Assembly: GCF_016734765.1 (NCBI RefSeq)
Contig: NZ_JAERQE010000027.1
Coordinates: 1 to 64,000 of the forward strand
Direction of reading: 5' to 3'
Source of the DNA: Microvirga soli
Lineage (GTDB): Bacteria; Pseudomonadota; Alphaproteobacteria; Rhizobiales; Beijerinckiaceae
DNA: 64,000 nucleotides
Positions 1-8,375 of the stretch are shown one piece after another (position 1 is the first letter of the stretch; each line of letters begins with the position of its first letter). The notes under the pieces were generated by a model. The model was not told the DNA's origin and ran no database searches. It saw only the letters and a program-made list of their open reading frames with translations. The position numbers and the translations under genes were made by a program.

Positions 1-187
1 TGGAAAGTCTGACTTCGTTGAGCGATGATCCCGTTCGCAGGCTGTCGGCCGTGACCGCCTGAGCAACCCGGCTCAGCTGAGCACTGGCGCTCTTACACCA
101 CGCCGCGGGACACGATCCCCGATAAGGCATTGCCCGCATAGACTCGCTGTACTTGCTGCCCTTTGGCAATGGAAGGTCGATAATTCT

Positions 188-2244
188 TTACCTTCTGATC
201 TTGGTTGAACGTGGAGGTGGGAGCGGCGCCCGCCCGGCCCCGCCGCGCTCAGGCGATGGCTTGGGCGCTGGAAGTACAGCTTCTTTGTCATAAGCCAGCT
301 TCCAGATAGCTCCCCTGTTGCCCCGGCGTCCGGCCGCGAGTTCACCGGCGATCCACCGAGTGATCAGTGGCGCGGCAACGCTTGTGCCGTTCATGGTAGT
401 GACCGAGCCGCTGCGCGTGCCTGCCGCAATAACGCCTGACTGAACGACGGAGTCGTCGCTCACGGTCAATGCATCGGGGCCGCAGCGATGGGGTGAGGCG
501 GCTCCGGCCGGCGTCGTGATCGGTCCGCCTGCGGAATAGGCGGAGGGCCGCAGTTCCTTTCGCAACAGCTGCCGATCACGATGGTGTTCTTTCCCGTGGC
601 GATTGCGTTGATCGAGCCCGCGCGCTTCACCGGGCATGCAGGATCGTCCTCCTCAAGGGAGCCGCCGTCATGGCCATAGATGTTGTAGCTGGGAACATCG
701 AAGTAGGATTGGCGCCCCCGGCGTCTGTAGCCGACAGGCGCATCGTCTCTCTGGACCCAGGCTTCGATGGCCTCACCCGATGATAGTTGCAGGTTCTTCA
801 AGGTCAGGTTCCACAAGCCTGCCGGCGCAACCGGATCGGTCGGGACAAGAGAGTTTTCCGACTCGATCCGCATGGTTGGCTGAAGGGAGATCAGGAACAT
901 GCCGCGCCCGGTGGGAGCAGGGGAAAAATGATACCGCGCCTCACAGAGCACCTTTCCGGCGACGTCATATTGCAGAATGAAGCTGTCGCTCTCCTCAAGT
1001 GGAGGACTGATGTCGCCTTGTGGGGTTGCGATGGTCAACTCCACACGGTTTTCTGCAGCGGCGGCAGGCGGGAGCCAGATCTCGACAAAGCTCGGCGTGA
1101 GATCATCAGGCAATACGCGCAGGGGCAAGGTCGCTTCATCGCCATTGGCCTGAAACGCGACCGTCGCGTGGGCCCGCGCCAGATGGCTGTTGCCTGAGGG
1201 AATGACGACCCGCATCGGTTTGTTGCCAGGGGTCGTGTTGTGTTCGCGCAGGATCCTGTCGTAGTCCAGTTCGATCTCGTGAGTGCCATCATGGGGGCCG
1301 GCGAGCAGGCCATAGCTGAAGTTAACCGCGACCGGCAAGCTCTGGCTCGGTCCTGCGATGGCCTGAGCTCTGTTCCGGATGTATTCCAGGGCTTTGACGG
1401 CATAGGGCGCGAGGCTGGCACCGGACGAGTCGGCTGTTGTAGCGGTTGGCAGCTGAACGCAGACGATCCGCCAATCCGGTGCCTCATCAGGATCCCACCC
1501 GCAGGCAAGGTCCATCACGTGAGCGCCGTGAGAGGCGCGCCATGCCAGGCTCTTGCGGCCATCGCGGTTGAAGTCGGAGACCCCGGCGCGACGGTAGATC
1601 TCATCCTCGTCGATATTATCTCCCTGTCGGCAGGTGGCGAGATAGTTGTCGATGTCTGCCTTGGGGATTTCGAACCCATTGTCGAACCCGATCGGCACGT
1701 TGACAGAGGGGCCGTGCTGCACCCACACGGACTCGACGCGGGTTGTGCCGTCGGCTTTGCGGAAGCGCTCATGTGCAAAGGGAATGCCATCGTCGATGAT
1801 GCCGATGATAACCGTGCCTGGCGTCGCAGCCTGCGATGAGGGCTGGAAGGAGCGAGTCTCTTTATAGCCACGCGGGATTACGGACGAGGAGGGCAGGGGC
1901 GGACCGAGGGTGAAGTGCTCCAGGGTCTCGAAGAAACGTCGAAATCTGCGATCCTCGATCAAACGAAGGGCCTTGGGGAGAGGAAAAAATCCGACGTCGA
2001 AGGGTTCAGCATCGCGAGGCGGCTTCTCCGGCATACCGGTCATTTCCGTGGCGCTCCGCCATAGCGCCCATGCGTCCTTGTCCCAAGGCCCCTCCTTGCG
2101 GCGCAAGAGGACCGGAACACTCTGTTCAGCAACGGACGGCAGCCGAAAGTCCTGCAGGCCCGGCCCCAGAGCCCAATAGGAATAAGGGTCGATAACGGAT
2201 CGCGAGGCGGGATCGATCTTCGGCTGAACGCGCTTCCAGGGCAT
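188..2244 (-). pseudogene. S8 (subtilisin-like) serine protease, frameshifted
   Basis: Subtilase-type endopeptidase split between two reading frames. The first frame (2244 down to 466) carries the catalytic Asp (IIGIIDDGIPFAH), the catalytic His (SHGAHVMDLACG) and the oxyanion-hole Asn (VIPSGNSH). The nucleophile motif GTSVAAP lies in the -1 frame, open down to 188. Homology passes from GSCCERN in the first frame to LRPSAYSAGGP in the second, so one base appears to be missing near 540-565. No signal peptide is visible. Start: ATG at 2244, preceded by AGGAG with a 6-nt gap. It is the last gene of a minus-strand unit, 38 nt after the PAP2-like gene. The 3' end is uncertain: a third frame to about 93 also looks coding. 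As written, neither frame alone gives a complete catalytic triad, so the gene is broken unless this is a sequence error. Confidence 0.85.
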
Positions 2245-2282
2245 GAGGCACTCCTGTTTTCAAGAGGCGAACCAGTATGTGC

Positions 2283-3464
2283 TCACTCCCATTCCGCCTT
2301 CGCCTTGTCCCAGAGCCATGTGAGCACATAGGATTGATACTGCGGATCGATTACTTGATCGTTGGCCTCATATTCCACGGAGTAGCCTGTGGCGGCCGGC
2401 ATCGATGTGAGACTCTCCGTCGTCACGTCATAAAGATCGTGCCAGATGAAGTCGCCGTCCTGGGGATACTTCTCGCCTTCGAAACGCAATGCTCTGTATC
2501 CGGCTGCGCCGGCGCAACGGTTGACGAAGTACTGGCCGAGCGTCAGGCCGAGAATGGCGCCGGCTGCGCTGTCGACGGGAAAATGTACGCCTGCGACAGT
2601 GCGATTGATGGCGATCCTTGATGCAAGACGCAGAAGCTGGATGCGCCAATCGGTGCTGTCGTATCCCGGTCTTCCGGAGGCTTTCATCAATTGCCACAGC
2701 ACAAGAGCCGCCGCGAACGATTCCGTCGCATGCCCGCTTGGCAGCGCGCCATGGGCCGGTGTGGCGATCAATGGCTGGATCTGCGGGGAATATTCAAGCG
2801 GTCGCCGGCATGCGAGGCCCTGCTTCACGCGTAGATGTACGAAGAGCGCCAGTCGCAAGGTAGCTGTCAGCAGTTCCAGCGTGCGGGGCGTCCGGTCAGG
2901 GTGGAGCTGAGCAATGGAACTCAGAAAAGCCATGCCACCGCCGATCTGCGCCAGGATCTCCGTCTGCCGATCAGGACGGAGTTCGGCATAGTGGTTCACG
3001 AGGTCCAGCTGGGTCTTGAAGATGGTATTCGTCGGACGGGCCATCACGATCAGGGGCTTGTAGACCGGGACAGGAGCATTGCCGCCGGCTGGTGCCGGAA
3101 CTTCCAGGTGCCAGACCGCTATGTGGCGCGGATTTACAGTGGCTTCTTCCAGTGTGAAACCGAGGCGTGAACCCATCTCGGCGTCGATGATTGCAGCACG
3201 GACCCACGGTGACCAGCGATCGAGATTGTCGGGTTCTTCCAAGCCGAGTTGGTCGGGGATAGCGGCAGGCGGGCGCCATTGCCCAACGATTCCGTCGCGG
3301 CTGCGGATGAGGGCGTCGCTCACCAGGGGTGAGTCATAGACGGCGCTGCCAATGCCGCCAATACCTCCTATTCCTCCTATCCCGCCTATCCCGCCTACAC
3401 CTCCTATGCCACCAATTCCGCCGATGCCACCGAGGGGCCCAATTCCTGCCGATAAGTAGCTCAC
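2283..3464 (-). CDS. PAP2 / vanadium-dependent haloperoxidase-like protein with Gly-Ile repeat
   Basis: A 393-aa member of the phosphatidic acid phosphatase type 2/haloperoxidase superfamily, which binds phosphate or vanadate. All three signature motifs are present in order: K-x6-RP (KQGLACRRP), PSGH (LPSGHATESF) and the third motif as NRTVAGVHFPVD, with Asn where Ser is usual. The spacing and soluble character resemble bacterial vanadium haloperoxidase-like proteins more than membrane lipid phosphatases, but halide oxidation cannot be inferred. Residues about 12-40 are a run of GGI units (one GGV), an unusual hydrophobic low-complexity segment. Start: GTG at 3464, with GGGAG nine bases upstream. 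It lies 35 nt after the cyclase gene and 38 nt before the S8 protease, so probably in one transcript with them. Confidence 0.85.
   Translation of the reverse strand: MSYLSAGIGPLGGIGGIGGIGGVGGIGGIGGIGGIGGIGSAVYDSPLVSDALIRSRDGIVGQWRPPAAIPDQLGLEEPDNLDRWSPWVRAAIIDAEMGSRLGFTLEEATVNPRHIAVWHLEVPAPAGGNAPVPVYKPLIVMARPTNTIFKTQLDLVNHYAELRPDRQTEILAQIGGGMAFLSSIAQLHPDRTPRTLELLTATLRLALFVHLRVKQGLACRRPLEYSPQIQPLIATPAHGALPSGHATESFAAALVLWQLMKASGRPGYDSTDWRIQLLRLASRIAINRTVAGVHFPVDSAAGAILGLTLGQYFVNRCAGAAGYRALRFEGEKYPQDGDFIWHDLYDVTTESLTSMPAATGYSVEYEANDQVIDPQYQSYVLTWLWDKAKAEWE
3351..3435 (-). repeat. Short tandem repeat encoding (GGI)n
   Basis: About nine imperfect 9-nt units (read on the minus strand as Gly-Gly-Ile codons, with third-base variation) form residues about 12-40 of the PAP2-like protein. 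Synonymous drift between units (ggaggaata, ggcgggata and similar) suggests that the peptide repeat is maintained or old, rather than a fresh slippage expansion. Confidence 0.8.
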
Positions 3465-3499
3465 GTTGGTTCACTCCCTCTTCCGCGAAAAAACCGCCG

Positions 3500-5287
3500 C
3501 TACTCGGGCACCCCTGCCTGCCGCAGCACGGAGGCCCACTCCTCCCCGATCCTGTACCCGGCACTGGGCGAGCGCTCCCGCCAGCTTCGGATCGTGAGAT
3601 GGGGTTCCAACTGCATGAGCCTTGCCACCGTGCGGCGGGAATCCTCGCGCATCCCGAGCTCCCACTGCGCAACGACCATGGCCCGAAGAGTCGAGGTGTG
3701 CGTGCAGTTGGATTTGAGCGAGCGCTGCGCAAGCTTCAAAGCTCGGTCGAACTGATGGGCCGCGAGGTGGGCGGTCGCGGCGAGGGAGTCATAGAAATAG
3801 CGATGAGGGTCGAGTGGCGACAGCTTCCGCGCGCGCTGCGTGCAACTCACCGCCTGCTGCCCTTCGTCCTTGAATGCATGAAGCGTGCCCTTGAGCAGCC
3901 AGGCGAGAGAGTCATTCGGGTTCTGCAGGAGTGCGAGGTCGTAGCGTTCTGCTGCAATATCGAGCTTTCGCAAAAGGTTCGTATGGACGAAGCCATCGAC
4001 AGCAAGCGCCAGGGAGCATTGCGGGTCGGCATCCAAGGCTTGCTTCGTACAGCGCAGGGCGAGTTGCGCATCCTGGTGCGGGTCGTCCGACCAGCCTTGC
4101 TGAACCCGCAGGACATGCCATTTGGCCAACCAGGCGCGGGGTATGGCTTGGCGTGGGGCTCTCTCGATAAGAGCCTCAAGAAGCCTGCAGGACTCACCGA
4201 AATCGTAAGGCGAAAGGCGATGCATCAAAGCAACCGCGGCAAGCAGCAGCGTATAGCTTTTCAGGGTCGGCAGGGCCTGCGACTGAGCCCGCTGCAGCTC
4301 GCTGATCATGATGGCGGCATTCACGTTAGCGGCAATCTCGTCGATCAGGTCCCGTTTGCCGGAAATCATGCCGCTTAGCTGGCCTTTGTAACGCGCCCCC
4401 CATGCAACCTGTCCCGACTTCGCTTCGGCGAGTTCCGCCTCTACCATGACTTGCCGGCTCTGGACCCGGTAAAAGCCGGAAAGCACGTAGTTCGCGTTGA
4501 GATTGGTGCCAACCTGAGTCAGGGAGGCTTCTCTGCCGCGGAACACGGTTGTCGACAGACGCGATATGACGTGCAGCTCAGGAGAGCGTGATAGGTCCTG
4601 AATGAGCTCCTCGGCCAGCACCTCCCCCAGAATATGATGCTCGTCCTCAGGATCGCGTGTCGTGAAGGGGATGACTGCCAGGGTCGGAAGCAAGTCTTCA
4701 AAGGAATACCCGCTTTCGATCACGGGTCGTGGCCCGGGTGGTCCGACGCGGTAGGCCCGCACGGGTTGCGGCATGTGCTTGAGATAACACTCGCCGAGAT
4801 CCTCGATATCCGCATCGAGATCGGCTGTGAGCTGGTCACGCACATTGGCCGAGATGACGATCTCGCCAGGACCTGCAAGAGTCAGGATCCGCGCCGCCCG
4901 GCTGACGCCACGTCCGTAGAGATCGGCCTGATCGATGATCACGTCGCTGACCTCGATGCCCATCCTGAGCATGATCTGCTGGGCTGGGGGAAGGACCTGG
5001 TTCTGCCGGTTGCGCTCCTGCTGGATCGAGAATGCGGCCGAAATGGCAGAGCGGACATCATCGAAGTCCAACAGCATCCCGTCACCCAGGCCTTTCGTGA
5101 AATGGCCGTTGTGATCAGGAAGAATGCGGCTTCGAACCTGCTCGACAAAGGCTAGCCACCGCGAAACGAACTCCGCCTCGTCCTGCTCTACGAGGCGGAC
5201 GGATTCGACCACATCGAGGATCAGAACCGCTCGCTTCGCCCGTATGGCGGCTGGGAAGGGGTCTTCGGATTGCTGGCCGATCTGCAT
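3500..5287 (-). CDS. Class III adenylate/guanylate cyclase-domain protein with TPRs
   Basis: A 595-aa cytoplasmic protein. Residues about 15-170 form a class III nucleotide cyclase domain with two candidate metal-binding Asp positions (LILDVVES and LGDGMLLDF). Residues about 190-330 resemble the TolB-like segment often found in this architecture (LLPTLAVIPF ... AEELIQDLSRSPELHVISR). The remainder is a helical TPR array (for example residues about 415-560). The usual V-N-x-x-A-R motif reads GVSRAAR, so the Asn that stabilises the transition state is replaced by Ser and activity may be reduced or altered. Start: ATG at 5287 has no clear ribosome-binding site. It is the first gene of a probable operon with the PAP2-like and S8 protease genes. 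Its product (cAMP or other) cannot be told. Confidence 0.85.
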   Translation of the reverse strand: MQIGQQSEDPFPAAIRAKRAVLILDVVESVRLVEQDEAEFVSRWLAFVEQVRSRILPDHNGHFTKGLGDGMLLDFDDVRSAISAAFSIQQERNRQNQVLPPAQQIMLRMGIEVSDVIIDQADLYGRGVSRAARILTLAGPGEIVISANVRDQLTADLDADIEDLGECYLKHMPQPVRAYRVGPPGPRPVIESGYSFEDLLPTLAVIPFTTRDPEDEHHILGEVLAEELIQDLSRSPELHVISRLSTTVFRGREASLTQVGTNLNANYVLSGFYRVQSRQVMVEAELAEAKSGQVAWGARYKGQLSGMISGKRDLIDEIAANVNAAIMISELQRAQSQALPTLKSYTLLLAAVALMHRLSPYDFGESCRLLEALIERAPRQAIPRAWLAKWHVLRVQQGWSDDPHQDAQLALRCTKQALDADPQCSLALAVDGFVHTNLLRKLDIAAERYDLALLQNPNDSLAWLLKGTLHAFKDEGQQAVSCTQRARKLSPLDPHRYFYDSLAATAHLAAHQFDRALKLAQRSLKSNCTHTSTLRAMVVAQWELGMREDSRRTVARLMQLEPHLTIRSWRERSPSAGYRIGEEWASVLRQAGVPE

Positions 5288-5466
5288 CGAGAAAAGCTCG
5301 CAACATTGTTCCTGCCCACGGAGTGGCTCAGCTGGAATGACAGACGATGTTGAAAGTCTCTTTTATTAAATCCTAACGCATTCGGGATCGGTTTCACAGT
5401 CCAGTGGTGAGTACCCAACATGCCTCTGGAACGAAACTGAAGAGTTCTAGGTGCCAAGTTGATGAT

Positions 5467-5494
5467 ACAAGGCCCAGCATCAGCCGGGCCTTGT
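5467..5494 (-). terminator. Stem-loop after the alpha/beta hydrolase gene
   Basis: Perfect 9-bp stem ACAAGGCCC / GGGCCTTGT with a 10-nt loop, 15 nt beyond the stop codon of the minus-strand hydrolase. The T-run is weak, so efficiency is unknown. The adjoining stretch 5288-5466 should hold the promoter of the cyclase operon; no convincing promoter motif was recognised there. Confidence 0.6.
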
Positions 5495-5509
5495 CATCTG
5501 AGGGTATGA

Positions 5510-6844
5510 TCAGTTGGCGCTTCGTGTGCCACGCTCCAGGATCAGGCCAGCGGCGGTTCGGGCCCCGAAGCCTTTCCAGTAAGTATGCTCAGGCTTGAAG
5601 GGGCCGTCCTTGTTGGCCGCAAAGACCCCTTCGCTCGCACGTTCCACAAGCACGTTCAGATAGCTGCCGAGTTCCTGATCCGCCTTGATGTAGCGTCCCA
5701 GGAAAGCGGTGGCAAAATGCTGGGTGATGTTGTTCATACGAACCGTGTCCCACACCGGGTCGGCATAATGGTTGAAGGGCGTTGAGCCTCCGCCCTCAGC
5801 CGTCTGCCAGCTTTCGACCGGTGCCGGGATGGGGGCTGCGGCGTTGTGATTGGCGTTTTCGAAGGTCAACATATAGCGATCCGCATTGGCAGTGCCGGTA
5901 TAGAGCGCATGCACGCCCTTTTCGTAACCTGAGACGTCATCCTTGCTGCCGGCGATGTAGAGAATCGGCGTCGTAATCGCGGCCAGTCCTTCCTGGTTCC
6001 AGAAGCCGCGCTGCATGCCCCAGGGAGCGATGGCAACCACTGCCTTAATGCGCTCATCCCGCAGCTTCTTATGGGTCTCGGACCCGGCCAAGTGCACGGA
6101 CAGCATGCCCGCCGGAACACCTGAATCGTAGGCAACGGCTTCCTTGGTGACACCGGCGCCAGCAGTGATCACCGCGCCGTATCCGCCCATCGAGTAACCG
6201 ATCAGGCCCGTGCGGGAAGTATCGACCAATCCGTTCAGGAAGTGCCCGTTCTCCTTCGACAACTGATCGATGGCATTGAGGACAAAAAGCTGGTCGAGGG
6301 GCCGGTTGATCAGGGTTGATCCGAACTTGCCCTGATCGGTGTAGGTGGAATCCGCATGATCGATTGCGGCGACCGCATAGCCTTTGGTCGCAAGATTTTC
6401 CGCCAGATGGCTGAGTAGGAAGCGATTGCCTGGGTAACCGTGGCTGATGATCACCAGCGGGTAGGGGCTGCCGGATGCCTTCTTGGGCTCGGCATCACGC
6501 AGCGCTTTGCCATGAAGCGTGACCTGGGTCTTGCCGTCACGCAGAAACACGCCAGGATAGGTGCCTGACTGGTTTCCACCTGTCTCTGCCGGATACCAGA
6601 CTTCCAGGGTTAGCTTGCGGTCATAGCGTGGAGGCTCCCGGCCGGCCACGGCCTTCAGGACGTCGATCTGGTTCTTGTTGATCACCTCAATCGTGCGAAC
6701 GCCGATCCCGTGCTCGCCATGCTTGGCGAGGGCCGGCGCATCGGGGCGGATCAGGTCAATGCGGTTGTGATGGGTCATGTCCTGTGCGGATGAGGGAGAG
6801 GAAATGGCAAGCAGGATCAAGGTCGCCAAAGCTGCACTTCTCAC
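5510..6844 (-). CDS. Secreted alpha/beta hydrolase
   Basis: A 444-aa hydrolase of the alpha/beta fold, similar in layout to dienelactone-hydrolase/PAF-acetylhydrolase-like proteins. An N-terminal signal peptide (VRSAALATLILLAISSPSSA) indicates export. The HG segment is ISHGYPGN, the nucleophile elbow GYSMGGYG, and a late His lies in NANHNAA. Start: GTG at 6844 has AGGAGG seven bases upstream and puts the signal peptide at the N-terminus; an in-frame ATG at 6943 would add a non-homologous leader. Substrate unknown: esterase or lipase-like activity is the most that can be said. Transcribed alone, divergently from the D-amino-acid enzyme at 7079. Confidence 0.8.
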   Translation of the reverse strand: MRSAALATLILLAISSPSSAQDMTHHNRIDLIRPDAPALAKHGEHGIGVRTIEVINKNQIDVLKAVAGREPPRYDRKLTLEVWYPAETGGNQSGTYPGVFLRDGKTQVTLHGKALRDAEPKKASGSPYPLVIISHGYPGNRFLLSHLAENLATKGYAVAAIDHADSTYTDQGKFGSTLINRPLDQLFVLNAIDQLSKENGHFLNGLVDTSRTGLIGYSMGGYGAVITAGAGVTKEAVAYDSGVPAGMLSVHLAGSETHKKLRDERIKAVVAIAPWGMQRGFWNQEGLAAITTPILYIAGSKDDVSGYEKGVHALYTGTANADRYMLTFENANHNAAAPIPAPVESWQTAEGGGSTPFNHYADPVWDTVRMNNITQHFATAFLGRYIKADQELGSYLNVLVERASEGVFAANKDGPFKPEHTYWKGFGARTAAGLILERGTRSAN

Positions 6845-7078
6845 GAGGGTTCCTCCTGATGTTTCAGATGTTTGTTGAAGAACTGGCTGGAAGGTCTTTT
6901 CCGGAACTCTATCGGTCTTGGCTATCGCCACATATAGCGGCATTCTGCCCGGAAATAAGAGAGGATTTGCAGGGAAAGCGGAGCTCTACGGCGAGATGTT
7001 GCTCCTATCAGCAAAGCGGGACAGCATCGTCGCGAGTGTCTATTCTCTGTCCAGGCGTTTAAGAATGGATCGGTAAGC

Positions 7079-8161
7079 ATGAGCATTGAGGATCTCAAGG
7101 CGAAGGTCGCGCGTGAGTTCGGGACACCTGCGGTGGTAGTCGACCTGGACGTGGTCGAGCGCAACATCGCCCGAGTGCAGGAGATGTGCGATGCGGCTGG
7201 CGTCGCCAACCGGCCACACATCAAGACGCACAAGAGCCCGATCATCGCGTCCATGCAACGGGACGCCGGTGCCCGTGGCATCACCTGCCAGAAGATCGGC
7301 GAAGCGGAAGTGATGGCCGAGGCCGGGCACGACGACATCCTGATTGCCTATAACATCCTCGGTGAGGAGAAACTCGGCCGGCTTGGCAGGCTTATGTCGC
7401 AGGCGAAGGTGACTGTCGCGGCCGATAATCCCACCGTGGTGGCGGGTCTGCCGGGGGCTGCGACTATTGCCGGGCGGGACTTGGGTGTGGTGGTGGAGTG
7501 CGACACCGGACGCAAGCGGGCAGGAGTCGAGACGGTTGCGGAGGCGGTGGCTCTGGCAAAGGACATCGCATCGCGCCCGGGGCTGTCATTCGCCGGGTTC
7601 ATGCTGTACCCGCCTGAAAACGCCATGGACGAGACACAGGCCTTTCTGGATGAGGCCGTGGCGGGAATCCGTGCCTTTGGTCTTGAGCCGCAGATCGTCT
7701 CATCAGGCGGGACACCCAACCTCCTGAACCTGGGCAAGATCAAAGGCGTGACCGAGCACCGGGCCGGCACGTCGGTGTTCAATGACCGGATGATGCTGGC
7801 CGCAGGCGTTGCACATTTGCAGGATTGTGCGCTGACCGTCTATGCCACCGTGGTTAGTCGGGCAGGGCAGGATAGGGGCATCCTCGATTCCGGATCGAAA
7901 ACCCTGACCAGCGACACCGGTGGGCTGGAGGGGCATGGACTTATCCTGGAGCATCCCCAGGCCAAGATTGCCCGATTTGCGGAAGAGCACGGATTCCTGG
8001 ATCTATCAGGCTGCAACGATCGCCCGAGCGTTGGCGACGTCGTTCGGATTGTTCCCAACCATGTCTGTGTGGTGGTCAACATGGTCGATCGTCTGGTTGC
8101 GGTTCGTGGCCATGAAATCGTCGGCGAATTACCTGTTGCAGCCCGGGGGCGTCTGACATGA
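7079..8161 (+). CDS. D-threonine aldolase / D-serine dehydratase-like PLP enzyme
   Basis: A 360-aa fold-type III PLP enzyme with an alanine-racemase-like N-terminal barrel. The Schiff-base Lys lies in RPHIKTHKS near residue 47. The C-terminal metal site of the DSD1/D-threonine aldolase family is visible as PNHVC (His and Cys). In characterised members, PLP and Zn2+ (or another divalent metal) act together on D-serine, D-threonine or beta-hydroxy D-amino acids. Cytoplasmic, with no signal peptide. Start: ATG at 7079, with only a weak GGTAAG upstream. The next gene on this strand begins 214 nt later, so it may be monocistronic. Which D-amino acid is used cannot be read from sequence. Confidence 0.85.
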   Translation: MSIEDLKAKVAREFGTPAVVVDLDVVERNIARVQEMCDAAGVANRPHIKTHKSPIIASMQRDAGARGITCQKIGEAEVMAEAGHDDILIAYNILGEEKLGRLGRLMSQAKVTVAADNPTVVAGLPGAATIAGRDLGVVVECDTGRKRAGVETVAEAVALAKDIASRPGLSFAGFMLYPPENAMDETQAFLDEAVAGIRAFGLEPQIVSSGGTPNLLNLGKIKGVTEHRAGTSVFNDRMMLAAGVAHLQDCALTVYATVVSRAGQDRGILDSGSKTLTSDTGGLEGHGLILEHPQAKIARFAEEHGFLDLSGCNDRPSVGDVVRIVPNHVCVVVNMVDRLVAVRGHEIVGELPVAARGRLT

Positions 8162-8375
8162 CGGGTGCCATATCGGGTTCGCGAACAGACAACAGGACAC
8201 TGACGAGCCGCTCTCTCGGAGCACTGCCGATAGCCTGAATGGAGCGCTCTTTAGGGTCCCGCAAGCGCCGCTTCTGCCGGGTTCGAGCCTACTTGAATGG
8301 TCATCTGTCTCGATCATTTACATAGGTTCAGTCGAATGCCGCGGATGAACGGCGGCAAGCGGGAGGTTGACCCAG

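Noticed and set aside
71..82. Palindrome GCTCAGCTGAGC as a terminator or operator
   Set aside because: Short, no T-run, and no gene context at the window edge to support a role.
540..565. Programmed -1 frameshift in the S8 protease
   Set aside because: No slippery heptamer in the right phase and no obvious downstream structure; mutation or sequencing error is simpler.
3351..3435. Short repeats as a CRISPR-like array
   Set aside because: Units are 9 nt with no spacers and are in frame within a protein; it is a coding repeat.
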